Assembly: GCA_013151255.1 (NCBI GenBank)
Contig: JAADIQ010000117.1
Span: 1 to 64,000, forward strand
From: Alphaproteobacteria bacterium
GTDB lineage: Bacteria; Pseudomonadota; Alphaproteobacteria; Caulobacterales; Parvularculaceae
DNA length: 64,000 nucleotides
Direction of reading: 5' to 3'
In this document: piece after piece, positions 27,314 through 36,945 of the stretch
Position numbering within the stretch: the first letter of the stretch is position 1
How the letters are laid out: each line of letters begins with the position of its first letter
Position numbers and translations under genes: made by a program
The notes under the pieces: generated by a model
What the model was told of the DNA's origin: nothing
Seen by the model: the letters and a program-made list of their open reading frames with translations, nothing else
Database searches by the model: none

Positions 27314-28135
27314 ATGCCCAAATCATCCATCCTTGTCGCCGGCGCCGGCGGGCGCATGGGCAGAAATGTCGTCGCCGAATTGCTGCGCACGCCCGGCGTG
27401 ATGTTGGCGGGCGGGTTTGAGCGTCCGGGCGGGCCGGCTGTCGGTAAAGATATCGGCGTTCTCGCCGGGCTCGACGCAATCGGGTTGAAGATTGAAGAAG
27501 ACGCCAGCGGCCTGAAAGACGCCGCCGCGCTGATCGATTTTACCACGCCGAAGGCCAGCATCGCCCACGCCAAGGCAGCCGCTGCGGCGGGCGCCGCCCA
27601 TATCATCGGCGCCACCGGGTTTTCCGCTGAAGAAAACGCTGAAATCGCGACGCTGGCGGAGACAATTGCGATCGTTAAATCCGGCAATATGAGCGTTGGC
27701 GTCAACCTGCTGATGGCGCTGGTGGAAGACGCCGCCCAGGCGCTGGGGGATGCTTACGACATCGAAATAACCGAGGCGCATCATGGCGCTAAGGTCGATG
27801 CGCCCTCCGGCACGGCGCTGATGCTGGGCGCAGCGGCGGCGCGCGGGCGCGGCGTCCGGCTGGAGGACAAAGCCGCCGGCATTGACGGGCCAAGGGCCGG
27901 AAAGCGTAAAGTCGGCGATATCGGGTTTTCGGTCTCACGCGGCGGCGGCATTATCGGCGAGCATTCGGTCCATTTTGCCGGCGCGCAAGAGGTAATTACG
28001 CTGTCCCACAGTGCGATAGACCGCGGCCTGTTCGCCAAAGGCGCCGTCGCGGCGGCGCAATGGGCGATTGGCAAACCGCCCGGGCTATATTCCATGCGCG
28101 ATGTTTTAGGGCTCAACAAAGCGCAGAAAGCATAG
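27314..28135 (+). CDS. dapB: 4-hydroxy-tetrahydrodipicolinate reductase
   Basis: 273 residues. The nucleotide-binding VAGAGGRMGRNV is at the N-terminus, with IDFTTPKA and GATGF in the Rossmann domain. The active-site signature EAHHGAKVDAPSGTAL supplies the catalytic His and Lys, and RGGGIIGEHSVHF closes the substrate domain. It makes tetrahydrodipicolinate for lysine and cell-wall diaminopimelate. ATG 27314 matches family length; the longer frame from 27176 only reads inside the GNAT gene. Confidence 0.96.
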   Translation: MPKSSILVAGAGGRMGRNVVAELLRTPGVMLAGGFERPGGPAVGKDIGVLAGLDAIGLKIEEDASGLKDAAALIDFTTPKASIAHAKAAAAAGAAHIIGATGFSAEENAEIATLAETIAIVKSGNMSVGVNLLMALVEDAAQALGDAYDIEITEAHHGAKVDAPSGTALMLGAAAARGRGVRLEDKAAGIDGPRAGKRKVGDIGFSVSRGGGIIGEHSVHFAGAQEVITLSHSAIDRGLFAKGAVAAAQWAIGKPPGLYSMRDVLGLNKAQKA

Positions 28136-28206
28136 AATTCGAACGACCTCAAAGACCTTCCTGAAACCATGGCCTGTCAAAGTGGGCTCCAGTTTCAGGG
28201 GCCAGC

Positions 28207-28719
28207 ATGCGCACAGAAATTATCACTGCCGGAGTATTGATCGCCAGCGCTGTCTTCGGCGTGGGCTATCTCGACAGGGCCGCGCCAGAACCGCAGACGC
28301 GCAACCTCGCGTCGGTGACAACGCCAGCGCCAACAAATAATCGCTGGGCCCGCGAAGTGCGCATCACCGCCTCGCGCGACCACCAGTTTTATGTCAACGC
28401 TGAAGTCAATCGACGCAGCGCAAAGTTTCTGGTTGATACCGGCGCCAGTTATGTGGCGTTGCGCGATTCCGATGCGCGCGAAGCCGGGATTTATACATCG
28501 CATACAGACTATAACTACCCGGTCCGCACTGCCAATGGCGAGACCAAAGCGGCCTTCGTCACCCTTGATGAAATTGAGATAAACGGCATCCGCGTCGAAG
28601 GCGTCAAAGCCTTCATCCTCCCCGACAACCAGCTTGCGGTAAACCTGTTGGGGATGAGCTTCCTGTCGAGAATAGAAAGCGTGGAGGCTAGAGCTGGGGA
28701 ACTGGTGCTAAGGGGGTAG
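28207..28719 (+). CDS. Retropepsin-like aspartic protease, membrane-anchored (TIGR02281-type)
   Basis: 170 residues. An N-terminal hydrophobic helix (about 6-22, ITAGVLIASAVFGVGYL) is followed by a linker and one retropepsin fold. FLVDTGASYVALRDSDA carries the catalytic DTGA, and NLLGMSFLSRIESVEARAG is the conserved C-terminal ILG-type segment. One catalytic Asp per chain implies a homodimer facing the periplasm. The physiological substrate in alphaproteobacteria is unknown. It follows dapB by 71 bases on the same strand. Confidence 0.87.
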   Translation: MRTEIITAGVLIASAVFGVGYLDRAAPEPQTRNLASVTTPAPTNNRWAREVRITASRDHQFYVNAEVNRRSAKFLVDTGASYVALRDSDAREAGIYTSHTDYNYPVRTANGETKAAFVTLDEIEINGIRVEGVKAFILPDNQLAVNLLGMSFLSRIESVEARAGELVLRG

Positions 28720-28838
28720 GCTTGGGCGTGCTTGCCGCCATGCTTCAGCAACAATGCTTGATGGTTTGCATAACTGCTTTTGTCGTTTAGTATTTCAATT
28801 AATAAAACTTGGATGAGGGTATTGGCGGGAGATATCAC

Positions 28839-31079
28839 ATGCGAAAAACTCGATTTTTAAGAGCTGATAAAGCTTTGTTTTTCATCGTTAGCGCGATTGT
28901 CGGAATATTGGTGGCGGAACACGCCTCGGCGCAACCTACAACTCCCGAACTTATTCCGCTTTATCATTGGTACAGCCCCTCGCGTGGCGACAATTTCACA
29001 ACCGCAGACCCTGCATGGGCTGGACAACCTGGTGATACGCAATCGCCTGATTACAGATTTGTTGGTGTATTGGGGTATATTCTCGCGCCTACACGCGGGT
29101 CAGCACCGCCAGATACTGTTCCATTATATAGTTGGTATAACCCACAAAGGGGCGATAACTTCTTATCGAGCAACCCAACCTGGCGCCCGCGCAATGCAAG
29201 TGACAATAGCCGTGACCCTAACTATCGACTTGGGCGTTTGGAAGGTTATATTTATAATCGCCCGCTAGCAGGCACCCTACCACTTCAGAGTCACTGGAGC
29301 CCGTCACGCGAAGACAACTTCGCCGCAGCGCATACGACTTGGGTCGGGGAGGTTGGCAAAACGTCCAATCCTGACTATCGGCTTTATCGCAACGAGGGGT
29401 ATATTGTCAGCCCCTATGAGGTGCACGACTTCAATATACGGACAATTGCCAACGGTGTTGCGAAAAAATTCGGTGTGGGTGCGGCGTTGGTTGCGCCGAG
29501 AGCGGTGGGCCGCACAGGAGAGATTAGCGGGACCAGACCATTATTGGTGCTGCTGGCGCAATCGCCAGCGGTCCAAATGGATCGCAGCACGGACTATTAC
29601 GAAGAGCTGATATTTGGAACTGATACAGACGATGGACCAAATGTGGGGAGTATCACTTCCTACTTTCGAGAAATGTCGCAAGGCAAGTTTACGTGGTCTC
29701 GTGCGGGTGTTGTTGGCCCTGTAACGGTTGCAAATTCTATCATAGCGCCGGCTGGCGTTGTGGAGTCGAGTCGCGCCACCTTGGTTTCAGCGGCGGTGAG
29801 GCAAGCCGCGGCGTCCGGATTTTCCTTTCGCCGTTATGACCGCAACGGCGATAACACGGTCGACCAATACGAATTGAGCGTTATCGTATTTTATGCGTAT
29901 GATTTACCAGGTGCGAATGCGGGGCAGGCATTTACGATTACTGTTAATTTACCGGGCGGGTTAACGCTTCAGGCCAATACGCCCTACCTGCCGGAATCAA
30001 GCGGTATTCAAGTTATTGCACATGAATTAATGCATGCTCTGGGTACTGGTGTTGATAACGACATTTATGGATCGGGCAGTGGTGGGTCGAGTTTGATGTC
30101 GGCCAGCGTTTCGGCTGATCATAAACCAATCCATCTTGACCCATGGCACAAGATGCGTTTGGGTTGGGTTAGTCCACGCCTTGAGGCTATATCCCCCTTC
30201 ATTCCGCCGTCTTCCGCGAACCTATCAGTTCCTGTGCGGAACACATATCAACCAATCCTATTTCATGACTTTAACCGACCCTACAGTTCTGTGTGGCAGG
30301 ACTTTGAAATGTTCCTTATGGAATATCGAAGCGCAGCCATGGGCGCCAACTATGATACCGATGTAGCAGATACGGGGGTGGCCCTATGGTATGCCCGTAT
30401 GGGTGATCCTCTGATCCCGGGAGAAACCAACGGTCCATTTGAGTCGCCGCCCAATCCACCCGAACTCGTTATGGAAGACCAGTCAGGTTGCAACCCATCC
30501 GACACGACGCCAACAAGTCGAACGTGGAACAGCGGCGTCGGACAAGCATTGTGGATCGTCAGCGCCTTGGAGCAATGCCGCGGTCTTACGCCCTATTGGC
30601 GCGAAGAACACGGTAGGGCCGACATCAACTGGTATCCACGCAACGTTAATCCGACAAGCGCCTATCAGGGCGTAGCGGATTTATCACCGCGGCCTGGAGA
30701 CAATGTGCCGCTTGGCGACCCAAGCGGCCTTCGATTCAAGATTGGCGACGATACTGGGTCGCGCAGCAGCGTTGAGGTTGAGTGGAGTTTTAGTGACCAG
30801 CCCTTTTTGCCTAGGATAGATAAAATACTTGGCGGTTCTACTCGTAGGCCCGGTCAGGTTGTTTCAATTGTTGGAAACTTTGGCTTGGAGGGCAACAAAA
30901 TTGCCCGGCTATCATCAACCGCCGCTCAATATGATCTCGAAATCGTCCGCTACGGTGTTGATGAAGTTTGGGTGAAAATTCCGGATGATGTTCCTGATGG
31001 AAGCTATCGATTGCACCTGATGACACGGGAGAGGGGCCTACGCAAAGGCAACTCCGTCTGGATCAATGTAAGACGTTAG
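28839..31079 (+). CDS. Secreted M6-like metalloprotease with N-terminal GDNF-type repeats
   Basis: 746 residues. A signal peptide (about 1-30, ending EHASA) leads to three tandem repeats of about 45-50 residues with the pattern LxxYxWYxPxxGDNFxxxxPxW...DYRxxxxEGYI (DUF5648-like). The metalloprotease part has YYEELIFG, SITSYFREMSQGKF and the zinc motif VIAHELMHALG (about residue 393), and a later DPWHKMRLGW, as in immune-inhibitor-A/M6 peptidases. The C-terminus (about 655-746) resembles an IPT/TIG Ig-like fold. By eye the base composition is more AT-rich than neighbouring genes, suggesting acquisition. It is presumably an exported protease acting outside the cell. GGGAG precedes ATG 28839. 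Confidence 0.8.
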   Translation: MRKTRFLRADKALFFIVSAIVGILVAEHASAQPTTPELIPLYHWYSPSRGDNFTTADPAWAGQPGDTQSPDYRFVGVLGYILAPTRGSAPPDTVPLYSWYNPQRGDNFLSSNPTWRPRNASDNSRDPNYRLGRLEGYIYNRPLAGTLPLQSHWSPSREDNFAAAHTTWVGEVGKTSNPDYRLYRNEGYIVSPYEVHDFNIRTIANGVAKKFGVGAALVAPRAVGRTGEISGTRPLLVLLAQSPAVQMDRSTDYYEELIFGTDTDDGPNVGSITSYFREMSQGKFTWSRAGVVGPVTVANSIIAPAGVVESSRATLVSAAVRQAAASGFSFRRYDRNGDNTVDQYELSVIVFYAYDLPGANAGQAFTITVNLPGGLTLQANTPYLPESSGIQVIAHELMHALGTGVDNDIYGSGSGGSSLMSASVSADHKPIHLDPWHKMRLGWVSPRLEAISPFIPPSSANLSVPVRNTYQPILFHDFNRPYSSVWQDFEMFLMEYRSAAMGANYDTDVADTGVALWYARMGDPLIPGETNGPFESPPNPPELVMEDQSGCNPSDTTPTSRTWNSGVGQALWIVSALEQCRGLTPYWREEHGRADINWYPRNVNPTSAYQGVADLSPRPGDNVPLGDPSGLRFKIGDDTGSRSSVEVEWSFSDQPFLPRIDKILGGSTRRPGQVVSIVGNFGLEGNKIARLSSTAAQYDLEIVRYGVDEVWVKIPDDVPDGSYRLHLMTRERGLRKGNSVWINVRR

Positions 31080-31209
31080 GATTTGGCTGGTATTGTTTTG
31101 GAACACATGGCCGGGAATCATGCGTGCCGCCGTGTGTTTATGCGTTCATCACGTCGCACCTCTTTACTTTGATGTAATAGCGTCTGTTGCCTACCACTGA
31201 TCTTGAGCC

Positions 31210-32457
31210 CTAGCTCTCCCTTGCCATCAAACTCGGCAGCGTTCCTAAATCGGCGCCGGCCTGGCGCATCAGGATTTTTCGCAAAGGCGCGATTTTTCCG
31301 ACCATGCCGATGCCAACATCGCGGGCGAGGCGCAACGGCCCGAAATCATTCGAGAACAGACGATTTAGCAAATCCATGCCGAGTGCCAGCGATGTAGAAT
31401 CAAACCGGCGCCAGCGCTGATAGTTTTGCAAAATGCTGAGCGAACCGATGTCGAGCCCAACATCGCGCGCATCGCGCAACACGTCGGCAAGCGCGGCGAT
31501 ATCTTTGACGCCGAAATTATAGCCCTGCCCGGCAATCGGGTGGACCGCGCGGGCCGCATCGCCAATCAGCGCCAGACGCGGGGCGATGAAGCTTTGGGAT
31601 AAGTGAAACGCCAACGGGTAGGACCAGCGCGGGCCCGCCAGCGACAACGCGCCGAGATAATCGCCAAAGCGGTTTTCAATCTCACGGACGAAGTCTTCAT
31701 CGCTGAGCGCCAGATAGGCCGCAGCGGCGTCCTCGCGCTCAGTCCAGACCAGCGACGATCTATTGTTGGTTAAAGGCAAAATCGCAAACGGGCCCGACGG
31801 CAAAAAGAACTCCTGCGCAACGCCTTCATGCGGGCGCTCATGGGCGACGGTGACGACGATGCCGGCCTGTTTGTAGCGCCACTGATTGACCTTGATATTG
31901 GCCTCTGCACGCAGGGCTGAAAACCGTCCATCCGCCGCCACAACCAGGCTCGCATTGATGGCGCGGCCGTCCTCCAGCGTCACTGTCGCTTCGGCCGGGC
32001 CATAGACCGTTCCTGTGCGCCGCGCCGGCGCAAAAAGCGTAATCTCTGTCTCGGCGGCGACCGCATCAAGCAAAACCTCGCGCAGCAGCGTGTTCTCGAC
32101 GATCCAGCCGAGCGGGGTTTCCTCGTCAAGCTCGCGGCTGTCGAAATGCAGCGCAAACATCGACACCGCGCCGTCGTCAAACCGGGATTTTGCGCGCCCG
32201 TCGGTGACCAGAATATCGCGGATCGCCTCAGCCCCGGGCGCAATCCGGTCCCACAGGCCAAGCCGCTTGAACACCCGCGCGGTGGCGTAGGATATCGCCG
32301 TGGTGCGGCCATCAAACGCGGCATTGCGCATCGCCGCCGGGTCGGCCGCGTCAATTACCGCAACGCCAAAGCCCTGCCGCGCCAGGGCGAGCGCGCCAAG
32401 GCCGCCGGCCAGCCCGCCGCCGACAATAGCAATATCAAATTGAAAGGTTTCAGCCAT
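31210..32457 (-). CDS. UbiH/UbiF/VisC-family FAD-dependent hydroxylase
   Basis: 415 residues. The FAD motif DIAIVGGGLAGGLGALALARQG is at the N-terminus, followed by the DG motif VVAADGRFSALR. The second FAD motif is LIGDAARAVHPIAGQGYNFG, diagnostic of ubiquinone-biosynthesis hydroxylases. It adds a hydroxyl group to the ubiquinone ring; which position (C4, C5 or C6) cannot be told from sequence alone. ATG 32457 starts right before the FAD motif; the longer frame adds an unconserved 32 residues. It is divergent from the ammonium transporter. Confidence 0.92.
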   Translation of the reverse strand: MAETFQFDIAIVGGGLAGGLGALALARQGFGVAVIDAADPAAMRNAAFDGRTTAISYATARVFKRLGLWDRIAPGAEAIRDILVTDGRAKSRFDDGAVSMFALHFDSRELDEETPLGWIVENTLLREVLLDAVAAETEITLFAPARRTGTVYGPAEATVTLEDGRAINASLVVAADGRFSALRAEANIKVNQWRYKQAGIVVTVAHERPHEGVAQEFFLPSGPFAILPLTNNRSSLVWTEREDAAAAYLALSDEDFVREIENRFGDYLGALSLAGPRWSYPLAFHLSQSFIAPRLALIGDAARAVHPIAGQGYNFGVKDIAALADVLRDARDVGLDIGSLSILQNYQRWRRFDSTSLALGMDLLNRLFSNDFGPLRLARDVGIGMVGKIAPLRKILMRQAGADLGTLPSLMARES

Positions 32458-32567
32458 AACTGGCCAAGGATCGCGCGTTAAGCTCCCCGCGTCCAGCTTG
32501 GCGCTTGCAGCTGCGGCGAAAAGCGCGGCATAGAAAGCAGCAGAACAACACACGGCGGAGTTTGACG

Positions 32568-33839
32568 ATGCGCAAATCGGCTTGGATCATAGCAATAGCG
32601 GCTACGCTCATCGCCGGCGGGACGGCGCTGGCGCAAGATATCACCACCGCCAGCGACGAGACCCGCTATCTTCTCGACACCGCGCTGTTTGTGTTTGCCG
32701 GCCTTGCGGCGGTTTTATTTGTGTTTGGCCTGGGGCTGCGCGATGTCGGCCTTGCCCGCACCCAACATGCGCCAGCGGTCTGCCTACGGACCATTGGCCT
32801 CATAGGCGTCGGCGCGTTTTCGTTCTGGCTGGTCGGCTATAATCTCATTCACATGGTTGAGGCTGGCGGGTTTCTTGGCGCGTTTGAGCCGTGGCGGCCC
32901 AATGATGTTGACCCGATGGCGGTTGGGCGGGCGTCGGGCTCGGTGTGGTTTTTCCAGATGGGCCTGGCGGTAATCCCGGCGGCGATTGTTTCCAGCGCCG
33001 TGTCGGAGCGGGTTAAAACCTGGCCGTTCATTTTATTTGCCGCCGCTATGGCTGGCCTTATCTATCCGATTACCGCTGCCTGGGTGTGGGGCGGGGGCTA
33101 TTTCGCTGAAGTTTGGCGGACGGTGGATTTTGGCGGTGCGGCGGTTATTCACATGACCGGTGGTGCGGCCGCGCTGGCCGGCGCGTTGGTTATAGGCCCG
33201 CGGCCGGGGCGCTATCATGAGGACGGCCCGCGGCCGGCGGCGTCAACCGCGCTGCCGCTCTCAGCTTTTGCGGCCGGGTTCATTCTGACGGCGTGGATTG
33301 TTATTCTGGCGGGTAAATTAGGATCGTTTTCATCGATTGAACCGGCGATTTCCCTCGGTGTCATTTCAGCCAATGTGGTGGTTGCGGTCGCCGGTGCGGT
33401 GTTGGCGGCGCTGTTTCTCACGCAAATTGTTTACCATCGCGCCGGGCTGGTCACCGTCATCAATGCGGTGATTGCCGGGCTGGTTGCGGTTTCTGCCGAC
33501 CCTATGCATCCGGCGCTGTGGCAGGCGGCGATGGTTGGCGCGGTTGGCGGGGTGATTGTCACCGTCGCGCCGCCTTTTCTCGACAGGTTTCGCATAGATG
33601 ACGCCGGTTTTGTCATTCCGGCCCATCTTTTATGCGGCTTCTGGGCGATGATGATCACGCCCTGGTACAATCCGGACGTCTCACTCCTCGGACAGCTTAT
33701 TGGCGCGGGCGCGATCGCGGTTTTCGCCTTTTCCTTGAGCGCACTATTCTGGATGGCGCTGAAATATTCTCTCGGCGTTCGCTTGCGCAGCGATGAAGAT
33801 GTGAGCGGCGGCGTAGGCGAGGCCCGAATAAGCGATTAA
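32568..33839 (+). CDS. amt: Ammonium transporter (Amt family)
   Basis: 423 residues, with a signal-like first helix (IIAIAATLIAGGTALA) and about 11 further membrane segments. The twin pore histidines are recognisable in AVIHMTGGAAALAGALVIGPR and in VIPAHLLCGFWA. The external Trp/Phe gate region may be GSVWFFQMG. It is a channel for ammonium uptake across the inner membrane. No glnK (PII) gene follows, unlike the common glnK-amtB operon, so its regulation may differ. ATG 32568 yields the signal-like start. Confidence 0.9.
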   Translation: MRKSAWIIAIAATLIAGGTALAQDITTASDETRYLLDTALFVFAGLAAVLFVFGLGLRDVGLARTQHAPAVCLRTIGLIGVGAFSFWLVGYNLIHMVEAGGFLGAFEPWRPNDVDPMAVGRASGSVWFFQMGLAVIPAAIVSSAVSERVKTWPFILFAAAMAGLIYPITAAWVWGGGYFAEVWRTVDFGGAAVIHMTGGAAALAGALVIGPRPGRYHEDGPRPAASTALPLSAFAAGFILTAWIVILAGKLGSFSSIEPAISLGVISANVVVAVAGAVLAALFLTQIVYHRAGLVTVINAVIAGLVAVSADPMHPALWQAAMVGAVGGVIVTVAPPFLDRFRIDDAGFVIPAHLLCGFWAMMITPWYNPDVSLLGQLIGAGAIAVFAFSLSALFWMALKYSLGVRLRSDEDVSGGVGEARISD

Positions 33840-33946
33840 ATGCTACTATTGGTTAATAGCCGTTAACCCTTTTTCGCGCCCGCCATGTCAATATTCCCTT
33901 AAGTTCTCCTACTATATCCTCAACACTAGCGCTCCGTACCCGTCTT

Positions 33947-36316
33947 ATGTCAAAACATCGCAGAAACCTTTCCCGTCGATCCGCACGCAATCGCGACCAA
34001 TTTGCCGAACTGGTCGCCAGCCTGCGCAGCTTTGCCCGCAATGTGCTGATGCGCGCGGGCGGGCTTTCCATGATATTGCTTGGCGTCTTGCTGGCGGTAG
34101 CGCTGGCGACATTCTCAATCAGTGATCCGAGTTTTAATACCGCAACGCCCGCGCCGGTGCAGAACCTTGCCGGCATGGCCGGGTCCAGCCTTGCTGACCT
34201 TTTGTTTCAGACTTTTGGGGCGGCGGCGTTCCTGTTGATTGCGCCGTTGGGCATATGGGGAGGCTCGGCGCTGCTTCACGGCGCGCCGGAAGATATCCCG
34301 CCGCGCTTTTGGCGACGGTTGATAAGCCTGCCGATCGCCCTCTTGGCCGCATCTGCCGCCCTTTCTGTTGCGCCGCCGCCGGCGATTTGGCCGTTTGTCG
34401 CCGGTCCCGGCGGGTTTATCGGCGACTTGTGGCTGGCGGGTATAACCGCACTCCTGGCCCCGGTAGGCCTGCCTTTTCTGGGCGTCGTTTCCGCAGGCGT
34501 CTTCGCCTTCATTGCGGTTATTGCTTATGCGATCCATTGCGGCCTCACCCGCGAGCGGTTCATGGAGGCCTATTGGGCGCTTGAAGACGCCTATCTTGCG
34601 GTCACGGGCTTTGTGTCCGACCGGCTTGATGCGTTGAAAGGCAAGGTGGACGAGGACGAAGACTTTGGTGATGAAGATGAGGCCGCCTTTGATGAAGACG
34701 ATGCTGGCGCGGCGTTGTCCAGCAAACGCAAAATAATCCGTAAGCGACTTAAAGAACAAGAAAGCAAGCGTGAACGCCGCGAAAGGCAACCGGTTCTGCC
34801 GGTGTTTTCCGCCGGCGACTATGAGCTGCCGCCGCTCAACCTTCTGGTCAAACCGCACCACCCCAATCGCGCCGTTATCTCTGACGAGGCGCTCGAACAG
34901 AATGCACGAATGCTGGAAAACGTGCTGTCGGATTTTGGCGTGCGCGGTGAAATCATCAATGTCCGCCCCGGCCCGGTGGTGACGCTTTATGAGCTGGAGC
35001 CTGCTGCGGGGGTGAAATCGTCTCGGGTTATAGGGCTTGCCGATGATATCGCCCGCTCGATGAGTGCGATTGCATGCCGCGTCGCGGTGGTTCCCGGGCG
35101 CAATGTCATTGGCATTGAATTGCCCAACCACGACCGCGAAATGGTGTTCCTGCGCGAGCTTCTGGGCGCTGGCGAATATGAAAGTTCCGGCGGTGATTTA
35201 ACGATTGCGCTCGGCAAAGGCATTGGCGGCGAGCCGGTATTTGTCGATTTGGCGCGCATGCCCCACCTTCTGATTGCCGGAACGACGGGTTCGGGCAAAT
35301 CGGTTGGCATCAATACGATGATTTTGTCGCTGATTTACCGCATGGCGCCCGATCAGTGCAAACTCATCCTGATCGACCCGAAAATGCTCGAATTATCTGT
35401 CTACGAAGATATCCCGCATCTTCTGTCACCCGTAGTCACCGATCCGAGAAAAGCGGTTGTCGCGCTAAAGTGGACAGTGCGGGAAATGGAAGAGCGCTAC
35501 CGCCGGATGTCAAAGGTTGGCGTACGCAACATCGCCGGGTTCAATGAGCGCGTCGCCGAAGCGGAGGAAAGCGGCGAGACCCTGAAGCGGACGGTCCATA
35601 CCGGTTATGACGAGGAAACCGGCGAGCCGGTCTATGAGACCGAGACGCTTGATTATGAAAATATGCCGTTCATCGTTGTCGTAATCGATGAGGTCGCCGA
35701 CCTGATGATGGTCGCCGGCAAGGACATCGAAGGCATGGTTCAGCGCCTCGCACAGATGGCGCGCGCGGCCGGCATTCATCTTATCATGGCGACACAGCGC
35801 CCCTCGGTTGATGTTATCACCGGCACTATCAAGGCGAACTTTCCGACCCGCGTGTCGTTCCAGGTCACTTCCAAAATCGACTCGCGAACGATTATTGGCG
35901 AGCCCGGCGCCGAGCAGCTGCTCGGTCAGGGCGACATGTTGTATATGGCCGGCGGTGGACGCCTGCGGCGCGTTCATGGGGCTTTTGTCTCGGACAACGA
36001 AGTCGAAAAGATCGTTAAGTTTCTCAAAAAACAGGGCGCGCCGGACTATGTCCAGGAGGTCACCGAATTGCGTGACAGCGACGATGGCGGCTTCGATATT
36101 GGCGGCAACACGTCGTCAGGCGATGCGCTCTACGATCGCGCGGTGGCGGTGGTGTTGCGCGACAGAAAAGCCTCAACCTCTTACGTTCAGCGGCGACTGC
36201 AAATTGGCTATAATCGTGCAGCGACGTTGATAGAAAAGATGGAAGAAGAAGGCGTCATTTCGTCCGCGAACCATGCCGGCAAGCGCCAAATCCTTGTGGG
36301 AGAAGACGCGGCCTGA
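33947..36316 (+). CDS. ftsK: DNA translocase FtsK
   Basis: 789 residues. Four N-terminal membrane segments (residues about 40-60, 85-105, 120-140, 155-190) anchor it at the division site. A short acidic linker (DEDEDFGDEDEAAFDED) replaces the long linker of E. coli FtsK. The motor has Walker A GTTGSGKSVGINTM (about 445) and Walker B FIVVVIDEVADLMMVAG. The C-terminal winged-helix gamma domain (SYVQRRLQIGYNRAATLIEKM) reads polarity sequences. It pumps the terminus region and aids XerCD dimer resolution. Confidence 0.95.
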   Translation: MSKHRRNLSRRSARNRDQFAELVASLRSFARNVLMRAGGLSMILLGVLLAVALATFSISDPSFNTATPAPVQNLAGMAGSSLADLLFQTFGAAAFLLIAPLGIWGGSALLHGAPEDIPPRFWRRLISLPIALLAASAALSVAPPPAIWPFVAGPGGFIGDLWLAGITALLAPVGLPFLGVVSAGVFAFIAVIAYAIHCGLTRERFMEAYWALEDAYLAVTGFVSDRLDALKGKVDEDEDFGDEDEAAFDEDDAGAALSSKRKIIRKRLKEQESKRERRERQPVLPVFSAGDYELPPLNLLVKPHHPNRAVISDEALEQNARMLENVLSDFGVRGEIINVRPGPVVTLYELEPAAGVKSSRVIGLADDIARSMSAIACRVAVVPGRNVIGIELPNHDREMVFLRELLGAGEYESSGGDLTIALGKGIGGEPVFVDLARMPHLLIAGTTGSGKSVGINTMILSLIYRMAPDQCKLILIDPKMLELSVYEDIPHLLSPVVTDPRKAVVALKWTVREMEERYRRMSKVGVRNIAGFNERVAEAEESGETLKRTVHTGYDEETGEPVYETETLDYENMPFIVVVIDEVADLMMVAGKDIEGMVQRLAQMARAAGIHLIMATQRPSVDVITGTIKANFPTRVSFQVTSKIDSRTIIGEPGAEQLLGQGDMLYMAGGGRLRRVHGAFVSDNEVEKIVKFLKKQGAPDYVQEVTELRDSDDGGFDIGGNTSSGDALYDRAVAVVLRDRKASTSYVQRRLQIGYNRAATLIEKMEEEGVISSANHAGKRQILVGEDAA

Positions 36317-36325
36317 TGGTGCTGG

Positions 36326-36928
36326 CTAGACCAATGCGGATTCGGCTTTTTTAGCCAAAAAGCGTTCGCATATAGGCGCAAAGGGCGAGCGAGTAGCCCG
36401 CAAATGCTCAAGATCCAAAACGGGCAGACGCATCACCGTGACTAAGCCGTAATCTGGGTGTTCTTTTTCGAATAATGCTTCGTATCCGAACTTTAAGTAC
36501 ATTGGCATGTATGGTTCGTTGGTATCCATGTAGCAAGCCGTCGATCCGTTTTCTATGCCAAACAGATAGATCAGCTTAAGAAGCTCTAGGGGCACGCGCG
36601 TTCGCCGATATTCCGGGGTCACCATGTAACGGGTGCAGACGCTCGCGGTCATTTGCTCGGATGGCGGCAAACGGTCGATCTGATAAAATTTACGATAGAA
36701 CGCAACCCCGCCCTCGTGCACCAGGTTTAACCTGACGCAACCGATAATCTTGCCGTTCTCCGTTGCGATACCCTGATACCCTGTCGGATCAAGCGGGTCC
36801 TCAATGGTCTCCAACTCGTGCTGAACGTAAGTTTGGTGCCGCTTTAATTCTTCGACATAAATCTTGTATCGAAAATTAAACAGCTCGCGGGGAGTTTCAT
36901 GATACTTACAAACCTTATACTCAGGCAT
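36326..36928 (-). CDS. LuxI/FeeM-like acyl synthase (GNAT fold)
   Basis: 200 residues, not clearly a canonical AHL synthase. FNFRYKIYVEELKRHQ resembles the LuxI/FeeM entrance (RYxIF/YV). GKIIGCVRLNL forms the central strand, and SVCTRYMVTPEYRRTRVPLELLKL matches the SRYVV-xxxYRR acyl-CoA/ACP loop of N-acyl amino acid synthases and exosortase-associated acyltransferases. The C-terminal YLKFGYEALFE ends the GNAT fold. It probably joins an acyl chain to a small amine, making a lipid-like signal or lipid. It follows the diiron-type enzyme gene by 17 bases, so they form one operon. Confidence 0.72.
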   Translation of the reverse strand: MPEYKVCKYHETPRELFNFRYKIYVEELKRHQTYVQHELETIEDPLDPTGYQGIATENGKIIGCVRLNLVHEGGVAFYRKFYQIDRLPPSEQMTASVCTRYMVTPEYRRTRVPLELLKLIYLFGIENGSTACYMDTNEPYMPMYLKFGYEALFEKEHPDYGLVTVMRLPVLDLEHLRATRSPFAPICERFLAKKAESALV

Positions 36929-36945
36929 AGAAAATTTTCGTTCCT

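Noticed and set aside
33852-33867. TTAA-N6-TTAA near the ftsK start as a CtrA site
   Set aside because: Spacing is six, not the required seven, and no second motif supports it.
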